A DNA stretch of 7,202 nucleotides, taken from assembly GCA_035540515.1 (NCBI GenBank), contig DATLGM010000382.1, positions 1 through 7,202 of the forward strand, in the 5' to 3' direction. The notes under the pieces were generated by a model. It did not search any database. It saw only the letters and a list, made by a program, of their open reading frames with translations, and had not been told where the DNA came from. The stretch comes from WHTG01 sp035540515 (GTDB lineage: Bacteria; Actinomycetota; Nitriliruptoria; Euzebyales; Egibacteraceae). A program made the position numbers and the translations under genes. Shown piece by piece: positions 1 to 5,851 of this stretch. Numbering within the stretch: the stretch's first letter is position 1; each line of letters begins with the position of its first letter.

Positions 1-86
1 GTATGACGCAAGCCGATGCCCTCGCGATCAAGCCGTCCACCGCTCCGGACAACGAGGGTCCGCCGCCGGCTGTGACGGTCGCGCCC

Positions 87-118
87 TTGTGCCGCGCGGT
101 TGTCCACACCGGGCACAA
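87..118. repeat. Inverted repeat in the intergenic region downstream of the signal peptidase fusion
   Basis: TTGTGCC at 87-93 is the exact reverse complement of GGCACAA at 112-118. Directly inside it, CGGT at 97-100 pairs with ACCG at 108-111 around a 7-base loop, leaving a 3-base bulge (94-96) on one side. This could form an 11-pair hairpin. No T-run follows on either strand, so it does not look like a classic intrinsic terminator. An operator or a chance fold in GC-rich DNA are alternatives. Confidence 0.3.
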
Positions 119-165
119 AGCCGCGGGTGGGAGCCCCCCGCCGCCTGCGCTCGTGCGGTCTCGGT

Positions 166-185
166 TGTCGCTATGAGGTGCGACA
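166..185 (-). terminator. Possible hairpin terminator after the surface-protein module
   Basis: TGTCGC at 166-171 and GCGACA at 180-185 are perfect inverted repeats around an 8-base loop. They begin 25 bases after the stop codon of the minus-strand signal peptidase fusion. The position suits a transcript end. However, the stem has only 6 pairs and no U-tract follows on the minus strand. U-less hairpins are often proposed as terminators in actinobacteria, so this remains a candidate only. Confidence 0.27.
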
Positions 186-210
186 GGGAGTCCCCAGGTG
201 AGGCGGGCCG

Positions 211-1488
211 CTAACTGAAGGTCAAGATGAGCTCGGGGCGGCTTCCCACCGCACCTTCGCGGCTGACGAAGATCTGCTGTTGGTTTCCGTTGGAATTGTT
301 CGACACGCTGTCGCGGACCAGGAATCCGGTGTTCGTGCCGGCGTAGTGGGCGCCGACCTGCGTCGTGACGTCGAAGTTGAAGGGGGTCAGCGTCGACGGC
401 GTGGTGAGCGAAGCCACCGCCCCTTCGATCGCCGGGCTGGTGTTCCAGGTGACGCCGGTCTCGGCCCACGTGGCCGAGGCGCGACCAGCCCAGAGGGTGC
501 GGCCTGCCGTCACGGTCGTGGGGTGCAACCGGAGCGTGGCGCTCATGGTGCACTGCGCCGGTCGCGCGGGCAGATCAAAGCGAACCAGCGTGTAGTGGTC
601 CCCGTTGCCACCGTTGACGTTGAGCGTTCGGCTCACGACGTTCAGAGCCTGATCAAGCCCGAAGTTCGTGGTGGGGCGCGCCTGCTCGACGCGCGCGTCA
701 GCAGTGGCGACCAGCGTGAAGCTCGCAGGCGTGCAGAACGAGCTGGCTGCCGCGAAGGCGTTGGTGCCGTTGGGGCGGTTGGCGGCGAACGCCGCCTGCG
801 AGGCCAGCGTGCGCGGCACCAGCAGGGCCACGATCACGACCAGCGCCGGCAGCGTCACCGAGGCCAGCTTGGGCGCGGCGGTCCGCATGCGTCCCGGTCT
901 ACGGGCACCAGGGTCGCGCAGCCACGGGCCCCTGGCGGCGGCGACCAGCGCTCCGGTCAGGGCCAGCAACCGCCGGCGCTGTGCGCTGAGATACGCCAGC
1001 GCCAGCGCCAGTCCGCCGAGCCACGCCGCCAGAGGGAGCACCGCTTTCGTCCTGATCCACAGGACGGGGATGCCCACGGCCGGCACCAGAATGCGCCCCT
1101 TCCCGCGGATCTCGGAGTGCTTGACCGGCGTGGAGTCCTCGTCGGCGTTGGCGTCACCACGCGTGTCGTAGGTGCCGTCCGCATTGCGCTCGACGATGCG
1201 GTGCGTCAGCAGGTTGCCGGGCTGGGCGGGGTCGTCGAACGTCACGACGGTGCCGCGCTTCAGCGGAGCGTCGCCGACCGGCCCGATGACCACCACGTCG
1301 CCGGCGCTGATGAACGGCTTCATCGAGTCCGACAGGATCAGCGTGGGGGTCATCCCCAGCGCCGTGGGCAGGCCGGCCCACAACGCGAGCCACACCATGA
1401 GCTGCACGTAGACCGTGCAGACAAAGAAGATCACCGCAGCCGGCCACCCGAGGTGGTCCGGCCGCGGTGTCTTCAGCGGTGCACTCAT
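211..1488 (-). CDS. SipW/ER-type signal peptidase fused to a secreted DNRLRE-type domain
   Basis: This 425-residue protein has two parts. Residues 1-170 form a signal peptidase of the S26B (SipW/Sec11) type: a membrane segment at about 15-40, the nucleophile Ser55 in SDSM, His96 in LTHRIV where bacterial LepB has lysine, Asp112 and Asp118 in the GDAN box, and a second membrane segment at about 149-169. A basic linker (170-207) leads to a third hydrophobic stretch (208-229) ending ASQA-AF, which looks like an internal signal peptide. Residues about 255-425 match the DNRLRE family: ADARVEQ, NFGLDQ, LVRFDLP, a WAETGVTWN motif and a closing SREG...RPELILTF. Cys252 and Cys313 could form a disulfide. 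The ATG is preceded by GAAGGA (1497-1502) at 8 bases. The gene lies 31 bases behind the TasA-like gene, its probable substrate. The predicted topology puts both the catalytic domain and the C-terminal domain outside. Peptidase assignment is firm. The role of the fused domain is inferred. Confidence 0.88.
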   Translation of the reverse strand: MSAPLKTPRPDHLGWPAAVIFFVCTVYVQLMVWLALWAGLPTALGMTPTLILSDSMKPFISAGDVVVIGPVGDAPLKRGTVVTFDDPAQPGNLLTHRIVERNADGTYDTRGDANADEDSTPVKHSEIRGKGRILVPAVGIPVLWIRTKAVLPLAAWLGGLALALAYLSAQRRRLLALTGALVAAARGPWLRDPGARRPGRMRTAAPKLASVTLPALVVIVALLVPRTLASQAAFAANRPNGTNAFAAASSFCTPASFTLVATADARVEQARPTTNFGLDQALNVVSRTLNVNGGNGDHYTLVRFDLPARPAQCTMSATLRLHPTTVTAGRTLWAGRASATWAETGVTWNTSPAIEGAVASLTTPSTLTPFNFDVTTQVGAHYAGTNTGFLVRDSVSNNSNGNQQQIFVSREGAVGSRPELILTFS

Positions 1489-1496
1489 GAAATGGG

Positions 1497-1502
1497 TCCT
1501 TC
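1497..1502 (-). promoter_or_regulatory. Ribosome binding site of the signal peptidase fusion
   Basis: GAAGGA on the minus strand sits 8 bases before the ATG at 1488, in the 31-base gap after the TasA-like gene. It fixes the start and shows that the second gene of the module has its own translation signal. Confidence 0.7.
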
Positions 1503-1519
1503 AGCGACCCCAGGGACTC

Positions 1520-2113
1520 CTATGGCACGTACGTCTGGACTTCCCACGTGAACGTCGCACCGGCGCTGGTGCCCTGCGCGCTGCTCGGGGCGCCGGAGCT
1601 GAGGGTCACGTCGAAGCGGTAACCGCGGCTTTGCGGCGACCCGCTGGTGTCCCAGTTGGCCACCCCGTTGGCGAATGAGCCGTGCGTGGCCCCGAAGGTG
1701 TTCAGCGCCATGCCGTTGACAGCGGCGCCCCCCGAGGCGGTGAACCCGGTGCAGTTGGGATAGGTGTGGCTGGAGAAGGAGCCCGGCGTGACCGTCACAT
1801 TGAGGTGCGAGGCCAGTGTCCCGGTCACTGTCGGCGCGTACAGGCGGACACGGGCGTTGCTCGCCGTTCCGGTGTACGTCACGTTGATGCAACGCGAGAC
1901 CGTCTGCCCGGGGACCATGCCGCTGACGTCGAACATCGCGTTGCCGCTGCCGCGGCTGTCGCTCAGGGCCACCTGCCCAGCCGACCACGCGTTGTTCTCG
2001 TTGGGCGTCTGGGCGGTGAACGCCGCCGACGACACGCGCAGCACCAGCAAGGAGACGAGCAAGAAGGAAGCCGCCGCTGCGCCGAACTGCAGCTTGCGAA
2101 GAGACGTTGCCAT
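1520..2113 (-). CDS. Secreted TasA-like protein with SipW-type signal peptide
   Basis: This is a 197-residue exported protein. It has a basic start (MATSLRK), a hydrophobic core at about 9-25 and a likely cleavage after Ala30 (SSA-AFTA). The segment just after cleavage, with Phe32, Asn38, Asn41-Ala42 and then AGQVALSDS, is the usual beginning of SipW-dependent TasA/camelysin-like proteins. The mature part (about 167 residues) is rich in Ser, Thr, Gly and Val and poor in Lys, as expected of a beta-sandwich. It carries PGQTVSRCINV (68-78) and two cysteines (Cys75, Cys121) that may pair outside the cell. TasA family members form extracellular fibres or matrix in Bacillus. For actinobacterial relatives the function is mostly unknown, so a surface or matrix role is inferred. 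The ATG has GAGAGG at 7 bases. The next gene encodes its likely processing peptidase, 31 bases downstream. Confidence 0.82.
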   Translation of the reverse strand: MATSLRKLQFGAAAASFLLVSLLVLRVSSAAFTAQTPNENNAWSAGQVALSDSRGSGNAMFDVSGMVPGQTVSRCINVTYTGTASNARVRLYAPTVTGTLASHLNVTVTPGSFSSHTYPNCTGFTASGGAAVNGMALNTFGATHGSFANGVANWDTSGSPQSRGYRFDVTLSSGAPSSAQGTSAGATFTWEVQTYVP

Positions 2114-2120
2114 GACGGGA

Positions 2121-2126
2121 CCTCTC
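2121..2126 (-). promoter_or_regulatory. Ribosome binding site of the TasA-like gene, touching a leader hairpin
   Basis: GAGAGG on the minus strand lies 7 bases before the ATG at 2113. It supports this start over another upstream ATG (2154) in a different frame. Its first two bases (2125-2126) also belong to the foot of the inverted repeat at 2125-2157, so folding of the leader could affect ribosome access. Confidence 0.65.
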
Positions 2127-2157
2127 GATGAAGAACAGACGATGCTGTTCCCATCGA
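2125..2157 (-). promoter_or_regulatory. Imperfect hairpin or operator in the leader of the TasA-like gene
   Basis: Read on the minus strand, TCGATG pairs with CATCGA (outer 6 pairs) and GAACAG pairs with CTGTTC (inner 6 pairs). They are separated by a small internal loop (G opposite TT), around a 6-base loop CATCGT. Twelve pairs in 33 bases is clearly more than the surrounding sequence offers. It ends at the ribosome binding site. It could be an mRNA hairpin controlling translation or stability, or a dyad bound by a regulator. The sequence alone does not decide between them. Confidence 0.5.
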
Positions 2158-2172
2158 CTACGTCGAACGGCG

Positions 2173-2203
2173 GCTATAGGCGTACGTCAGTCCGCGGAGC
2201 CAA
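2173..2203 (-). promoter_or_regulatory. Candidate promoter for the TasA-like / signal peptidase module
   Basis: On the minus strand TTGGCT (2198-2203) and TATAGC (2173-2178) resemble -35 and -10 boxes with a 19-base spacer, longer than the ideal 17. Shifting the -10 to CTATAG gives 18. Transcription would start near 2166, giving a leader of about 50 bases that contains the whole inverted repeat at 2125-2157. Actinobacterial promoters are poorly conserved, so this is a suggestion only. Confidence 0.3.
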
Positions 2204-2250
2204 TTTGACGCCAAAGGACTAGTCACGCGCCGACGCACGGTTCGTCCGAT

Positions 2251-2679
2251 TCAGGAGCCGGGCACGCTTTCAGCCGCCCGCGCCAGCAAGCCGTTGACGA
2301 ACCGCCCCGAGTCCGCCGTCGACAGCTCCTTGGCCAGCTCCACGGCCTCGTCGATCGCGACCGCCTTGGGGACGTCGGGGTTGTGCAGCAGCTCGAACAG
2401 CGCCAGCCGCAGCAGGTTGCGGTCCACGATCGGCATCCGTGACAGCTTCCAGCCGCGCGAGTGCGTCTCGATGACGCGGTCGATCTCGTCGCGGTGCCGG
2501 TGCACGCCCCGGACCAGCTCGACGGCGAAGTCCTGCGGCGGCTCGTCCGAGCGCAGATGCCCGGCCAGTGTCTCGGCCAGCGCGGCGTCTTTCAGGTCGG
2601 CCTCGTAGAGGATGTCCAGCGCCCGCTTGCGGGCGGCGTGCCGGCTGCGTGAGCTGGCCGCGCCGTCCTCAGGAGCCAT
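2251..2679 (-). CDS. nusB: Transcription antitermination factor NusB
   Basis: NusB binds boxA RNA together with NusE (ribosomal protein S10) and helps RNA polymerase read through rRNA operons. The product is 142 residues, a usual length, and is expected to be all-helical and cytosolic. Family landmarks are an N-terminal Arg-rich stretch leading into ALDILYEAD (20-28), VDRNLLRLALFELL (85-98), and the C-terminal block AIDEAVELAKELS followed by DSGRFVNGLL (108-132). The ATG shares its A with the last base of the efp stop (TGATG). Translation is therefore probably coupled to efp, and no strong ribosome binding site is seen. It is the last gene of the aro-pepP-efp-nusB run, and a 137-base gap follows. 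The efp-nusB pairing is a common bacterial arrangement. I am confident of the assignment. Confidence 0.95.
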   Translation of the reverse strand: MAPEDGAASSRSRHAARKRALDILYEADLKDAALAETLAGHLRSDEPPQDFAVELVRGVHRHRDEIDRVIETHSRGWKLSRMPIVDRNLLRLALFELLHNPDVPKAVAIDEAVELAKELSTADSGRFVNGLLARAAESVPGS

Positions 2680-3236
2680 CAGGCGCGGGAGATGTAGTCG
2701 CCGGTCCTGGTGTCGACCTTGATCCGCTCGCCTTCATTGATGAACAACGGCACCTGGACCGTCGCGCCGGTCTCCAGCGTCGCGGGTTTCGTGGCACCGG
2801 AGACGCGGTCGCCCTGGATGCCCGGCTCTGTCTGCGCGATCTCGAGCTCGACCGAGGCGGGCATGTTGACGTCGACGACCTCCTCGGCATGAAACACCAG
2901 GTCGATGGTGTCGCCCTCCTTCAGCCACTTCGCACTGTCGCGCAGCGCCCGCTCGGGGACGTGGGTCTGCTCGAAGTGCTCGGTGTCCATGAAGACCAGA
3001 TCCTCACCGTCGCGGTACAGGTACTGCAGTGGCCGCTTCTCGAGGATGGCCTGCTCGATGTCCTCCCCCGCGCGGAACGTGCGGTCCACGGTCTTGCCGT
3101 TTTGGACCCCCTTGAGCGTGGTGCGCACGAACGCGCCGCCCTTGCCTGGCTTGACGTGCTGGAAGTAGTCGACGCGCCACAGGTCGCCGTCGATCTTCAG
3201 GGTCATGCCGTTTTTGAGGTTGTTGGTGGAGACCAC
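2679..3236 (-). CDS. efp: Translation elongation factor P
   Basis: EF-P binds between the P and E sites of the ribosome and promotes peptide bond formation at runs of proline. The 185-residue length and three-domain layout are standard: a KOW-like N domain (1-about 63), a middle OB domain (from VFMDTEHFEQ) and a C-terminal OB domain with VSGATKPATLETG and VPLFINEGERIKVDTRTGDY near the end. The tip loop is HVKPGKGGAFVR, with the functional lysine at position 32. In other bacteria this site carries beta-lysine, aminopentanol or rhamnose (on Arg). In actinobacteria it is reported to act unmodified inside a PGKGP loop, whereas here residue 34 is Gly. The start is GTG with GTGAGG (3244-3249) 7 bases before it, and the N-terminus VSTNNLKNG matches the family. 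It lies 20 bases after pepP and overlaps nusB by one base. Confidence 0.96.
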   Translation of the reverse strand: MVSTNNLKNGMTLKIDGDLWRVDYFQHVKPGKGGAFVRTTLKGVQNGKTVDRTFRAGEDIEQAILEKRPLQYLYRDGEDLVFMDTEHFEQTHVPERALRDSAKWLKEGDTIDLVFHAEEVVDVNMPASVELEIAQTEPGIQGDRVSGATKPATLETGATVQVPLFINEGERIKVDTRTGDYISRA

Positions 3237-3256
3237 TGCGATGCCTCACTGCGGGT

Positions 3257-4336
3257 TCACAGGACCACGAGGTCCTTGGGGGTTCGGGTCAGGACGTCCG
3301 GGCCGTCGTGCGCGATCAGCAGCGTGTCCTCGATGCGGACGCCGCCCACGCCTGGGAGGTAGACGCCGGGCTCGACGGTGACCGTCATGCCGGCCCGCAG
3401 TGTAACGGACGGGCCCGACCCGGCTTCCGGCCGAGCCCTGGCGGGCCGCAGGAACGGGTCCTCGTGGATCTGCAGCCCGACGCCGTGTCCCGTGCCGTGC
3501 ACGAACCGCTGCCCCAGACCCGCTTCGTCGAGTACCTGCCGGCAGGCCGCATCGACCTCGCCGGTCGCGGTGCCGTCGCGTGCCGCCGCGACGCCGGCCC
3601 GCTGTGCGGCTGCGACCGCGTCGTAGGCGGCTGCCACCGGCGCTGGGAGCGCACCGACGCTGAGCATCCGCGTCATGTCCGAGTGGTAGCCGTCGACGCG
3701 CGCACCGAAGTCCACCTTGACGATGTCCCCGGGGGTCAGCTCCCGGCCGGTCGGCCGGTGGTGCGGGACGGCGGCGTTGGCTCCGAACGCCACGATCGTG
3801 TCGAACGCAGGGGCGTCGGCGCCGGCGTCCTCCATGGTCCGGTCCAGGAAGCGACCGACCTGCTGTTCGGTCATACCGGGGCGCAGCCACTGCACGAGCT
3901 GCTCGAAGGCATCGTCGGCCAGCGCGCAGGCGGCGCGGAGCCGGTCGACCTCGACGTCGTCCTTGACCTGGCGCAACTGCTCGACCAGCCGGGGTGCGGG
4001 GCGGGTCTCGACGTGCCGGTCAGCGACGCTGCGCGCCTGCTGCCACGACACCGCGTGGGCTTCCAGACCGAGCCGACCGTGGACCGCTGCTGCCAGCCAG
4101 TCGCCCCCGGGGTTGACCAGGCAAGCCACGTCGGCGACCTGCCCGGCCGCCTGCTGGGCGTAGCGCCCGTCCGTGACGAAGCGATCCGCGTCGGGATCAG
4201 CGGTGACCAGGAGCTGGCCGGCGCTGCCGGTGAAGCCCGTCAGGTACCGGACGTTGACCAGGTCGGTGACCAGCAGCGCCGCCAGGTCGTGCTCGGCCAG
4301 CAGCGCCCGCAGCCGCTGCCGCCGCTCAGCGTGCAT
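3257..4336 (-). CDS. pepP: Xaa-Pro aminopeptidase (M24B family)
   Basis: This is a cytosolic metallopeptidase that removes an N-terminal residue preceding proline. It has 359 residues from the chosen start. The creatinase-type N domain comes first (LLVTDLVNVRYLTGFTGSAG, residues 21-40). The pita-bread catalytic domain follows from about 125, with all five metal ligands present: Asp209 (KVDFG), Asp220 (HSDMTR), His284 (GTGHGVG), Glu322 (VEPGVY) and Glu336 (RIEDT). The substrate histidines in PHHRPT (191-192) and IHED (291) are also present. The frame stays open to an ATG at 4426, but those 30 extra residues lie inside aroQ and look unlike the family. The ATG at 4336 gives the normal N-terminus and overlaps the aroQ stop by 11 bases. 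The gene is often labelled pepQ or pepP in actinobacteria, and prolidase activity cannot be excluded. Confidence 0.92.
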   Translation of the reverse strand: MHAERRQRLRALLAEHDLAALLVTDLVNVRYLTGFTGSAGQLLVTADPDADRFVTDGRYAQQAAGQVADVACLVNPGGDWLAAAVHGRLGLEAHAVSWQQARSVADRHVETRPAPRLVEQLRQVKDDVEVDRLRAACALADDAFEQLVQWLRPGMTEQQVGRFLDRTMEDAGADAPAFDTIVAFGANAAVPHHRPTGRELTPGDIVKVDFGARVDGYHSDMTRMLSVGALPAPVAAAYDAVAAAQRAGVAAARDGTATGEVDAACRQVLDEAGLGQRFVHGTGHGVGLQIHEDPFLRPARARPEAGSGPSVTLRAGMTVTVEPGVYLPGVGGVRIEDTLLIAHDGPDVLTRTPKDLVVL

Positions 4337-4751
4337 CGAGCAGGTGCTGCGCCGCCAGGATCGCCAGCCGGTATCCGTACCCGCCGGCCCCGGTGATGGT
4401 GACGTCCACGACGGCGCTGACGACACTGGTGCGGCGGAATTCCTCGCGCGCCGGCGTCTGCGACAGGTGCACCTCGACCTTGGGGATCGTCAAAATCTCC
4501 AGGGCGTCGCGCAGGGCGTAGCTGTAGTGGCCCAGCGCCCCCGGGTTGATCACGACGGCGGTGGTGCCGTCGGTGCGCGCCTGGTGCAGGCGTGCGATGA
4601 GCTCGCCCTCGGACTCGCTGGTGAACACCCGCAGGTCAGGGGCCTCCTCGCGCGCCTGCGCGACCACCTCCTCGAGCGTTGCTGTGCCGTAGACGGCGGG
4701 GTCGCGCGCCCCCAGCTGCGACAGGTTCGGACCGTTGACGACCAGGATCAC
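4326..4751 (-). CDS. aroQ: Type II 3-dehydroquinate dehydratase
   Basis: The enzyme converts 3-dehydroquinate to 3-dehydroshikimate, the third step of the shikimate pathway. It is usually a dodecamer. The 141-residue protein has the type II landmarks: NGPNL then LGARDPAVYG with Arg16 and the catalytic Tyr21, SESEGELI (45-52), INPG (68-71) with His75, EVHLS with Glu93 and the catalytic His95, and AREEFRR (101-107). Several usually fixed positions differ: NL to SQ after GPNL, GALGHYSYAL where most members read GAYTHTSVAL, and HLSQTP where most read HLSNxH. The catalytic residues themselves are retained, so I expect activity. The start is GTG, chosen because GGGAGG (4757-4762) lies 5 bases before it and because it yields the family N-terminus. 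It lies 14 bases after aroB, and its 3' end overlaps pepP. Confidence 0.93.
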   Translation of the reverse strand: MILVVNGPNLSQLGARDPAVYGTATLEEVVAQAREEAPDLRVFTSESEGELIARLHQARTDGTTAVVINPGALGHYSYALRDALEILTIPKVEVHLSQTPAREEFRRTSVVSAVVDVTITGAGGYGYRLAILAAQHLLDAR

Positions 4752-4756
4752 GATGA

Positions 4757-4762
4757 CCTCCC
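4757..4762 (-). promoter_or_regulatory. Strong ribosome binding site deciding the GTG start of aroQ
   Basis: GGGAGG on the minus strand, within GAGAGGGAGG, lies 5 bases before the GTG at 4751. It is the best Shine-Dalgarno match seen among the aro genes here. This fits the fact that aroQ follows aroB by a gap rather than an overlap. Confidence 0.75.
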
Positions 4763-4765
4763 TCT

Positions 4766-5851
4766 CTACCCCAGCGACCGCAGCACGGCGTCCACGACGT
4801 GGCGCTCGGGCTGGTCGACGACGACCGCCTCACCAGGACGCGGGCACAGCACGAAGCGCACCCCTGCCTGGGCCTTCTTGTCACGGGTCATCGCCTCCCA
4901 CAGCGCCGCCGGGTCGGCACGCAGACCCGATGTGGGCAGCTCCAGCCGGTCCAGCAGCGCCACGGTGCGGTCGGCCAACCCGTTCTCCGAGACGCCGAGG
5001 CGCTCGCCCAGCCGCGCCGCCGCGACCATTCCCAGCGCGACCGCCTCGCCGTGGCGATAGGTGTCGTAGCCCGTGACGGCCTCGATGGCATGGCCGAAGG
5101 TGTGGCCGTAGTTGAGCAGCGCCCGCCGGCCGGCTTCGCGCTCGTCGCCGGCGACGATCTCGGCCTTCACCGCGACGCCCCGCCGCACGATCTCGGTCAG
5201 GACTGCAGGGTCTCCGCCCGTCGCCGCCTCGGGCGAGCGCTCCAGCAATTCGAGCACCTGGGTATCGGCGATGAATCCGTACTTCGCGGCCTCACCGAGC
5301 CCCGCGCGCAGGTCACGCGGGTGCAACGTCGCCAACGCGGCGGTGTCGGCCACGACCGCCTGGGGCTGGTGGAACGCACCGACGAGGTTCTTGCCCTCAG
5401 CGAGGTTGATGCCGGTCTTGCCCCCGACAGCGGCATCCACCTGGGCGAGCAGTGTCGTGGGCAGCTGGACGACCGGGACTCCACGGTGCCAGGTCGCGGC
5501 GACGAACCCGCCGAGGTCGCCGGCGACGCCACCGCCGAGGGCGACGACGAGGTCCGATCGGCCCAGGGGGATCGCGGCGAGCCGGTGATAGACCGCATCG
5601 AGCGTCTCGAGGGTCTTCGCGACCTCGCCGTCCGGCACGACGATGCGGTGCACCTCCAGGCCGAGGCGCTGCAACCCCGCCTGGACCCGATCGCCGTACA
5701 GCACATCCACCGGCCCGACCGTGACCACCGCGGCGCGGGCCGCGGCAGGCGGCGGCATGATGTAGCCGTCGACCTCGTCGAGCAGCCCGGTGCCGACACA
5801 GACCTCGTACCGATTGCCGGGCACCTCGACGGGAAGGCGGTGGACGGTCAC
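4766..5851 (-). CDS. aroB: 3-dehydroquinate synthase
   Basis: The enzyme closes the carbocyclic ring, turning DAHP into 3-dehydroquinate with loss of phosphate. It uses NAD+ and a divalent metal, usually zinc or cobalt. At 361 residues it has normal length. The nucleotide-binding region is clear: PDGEVAKT (73-80) and LGGGVAGDLGGF (105-116). The substrate region VGGKTGINL (142-150) follows, with Lys145 and Lys154. The three metal ligands are Glu187 (GLGEAAKYG), His250 (NYGHTFGHAIE) and His267 (YRHGEA). RDKKAQAG (323-330) near the C-terminus is also typical. Translation starts at a GTG that overlaps the aroK stop in GTGA, which implies coupling. In mycobacteria aroB also follows aroK directly. 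Nothing looks degraded, and I see no sign of a fused partner. Confidence 0.97.
   Translation of the reverse strand: MTVHRLPVEVPGNRYEVCVGTGLLDEVDGYIMPPPAAARAAVVTVGPVDVLYGDRVQAGLQRLGLEVHRIVVPDGEVAKTLETLDAVYHRLAAIPLGRSDLVVALGGGVAGDLGGFVAATWHRGVPVVQLPTTLLAQVDAAVGGKTGINLAEGKNLVGAFHQPQAVVADTAALATLHPRDLRAGLGEAAKYGFIADTQVLELLERSPEAATGGDPAVLTEIVRRGVAVKAEIVAGDEREAGRRALLNYGHTFGHAIEAVTGYDTYRHGEAVALGMVAAARLGERLGVSENGLADRTVALLDRLELPTSGLRADPAALWEAMTRDKKAQAGVRFVLCPRPGEAVVVDQPERHVVDAVLRSLG

Noticed and set aside
280..1551. A 423-codon plus-strand open frame opposite the signal peptidase fusion
   Set aside because: It is Arg/Gly/His-rich with no recognisable domain. It lies antisense to a gene with clear catalytic motifs and is a usual shadow frame of GC-rich coding DNA.
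2133..2150. LexA (SOS) box suggested by GAAC...GTTC in the TasA-like leader
   Set aside because: The actinobacterial/Bacillus SOS box has a 4-base gap between GAAC and GTTC. Here the gap is 10 bases, so a hairpin or another operator fits better.
2224..2250. Intrinsic terminator right after nusB
   Set aside because: Only a 4-pair GACG/CGTC stem can be drawn, and no T-run follows, which is too weak to call.
3308..4396. A 362-codon plus-strand frame opposite pepP, and a similar 365-codon one at 4799-5896 opposite aroB
   Set aside because: Both are antisense to genes with complete active-site motifs, and their translations show no family features.
4337..4426. Longer pepP start at the ATG at 4426
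   Set aside because: The extra 30 residues are Ser/Trp/Pro-rich, lie entirely inside aroQ and are absent from the family pattern. The ATG at 4336 gives the normal N-terminus and a typical short overlap.
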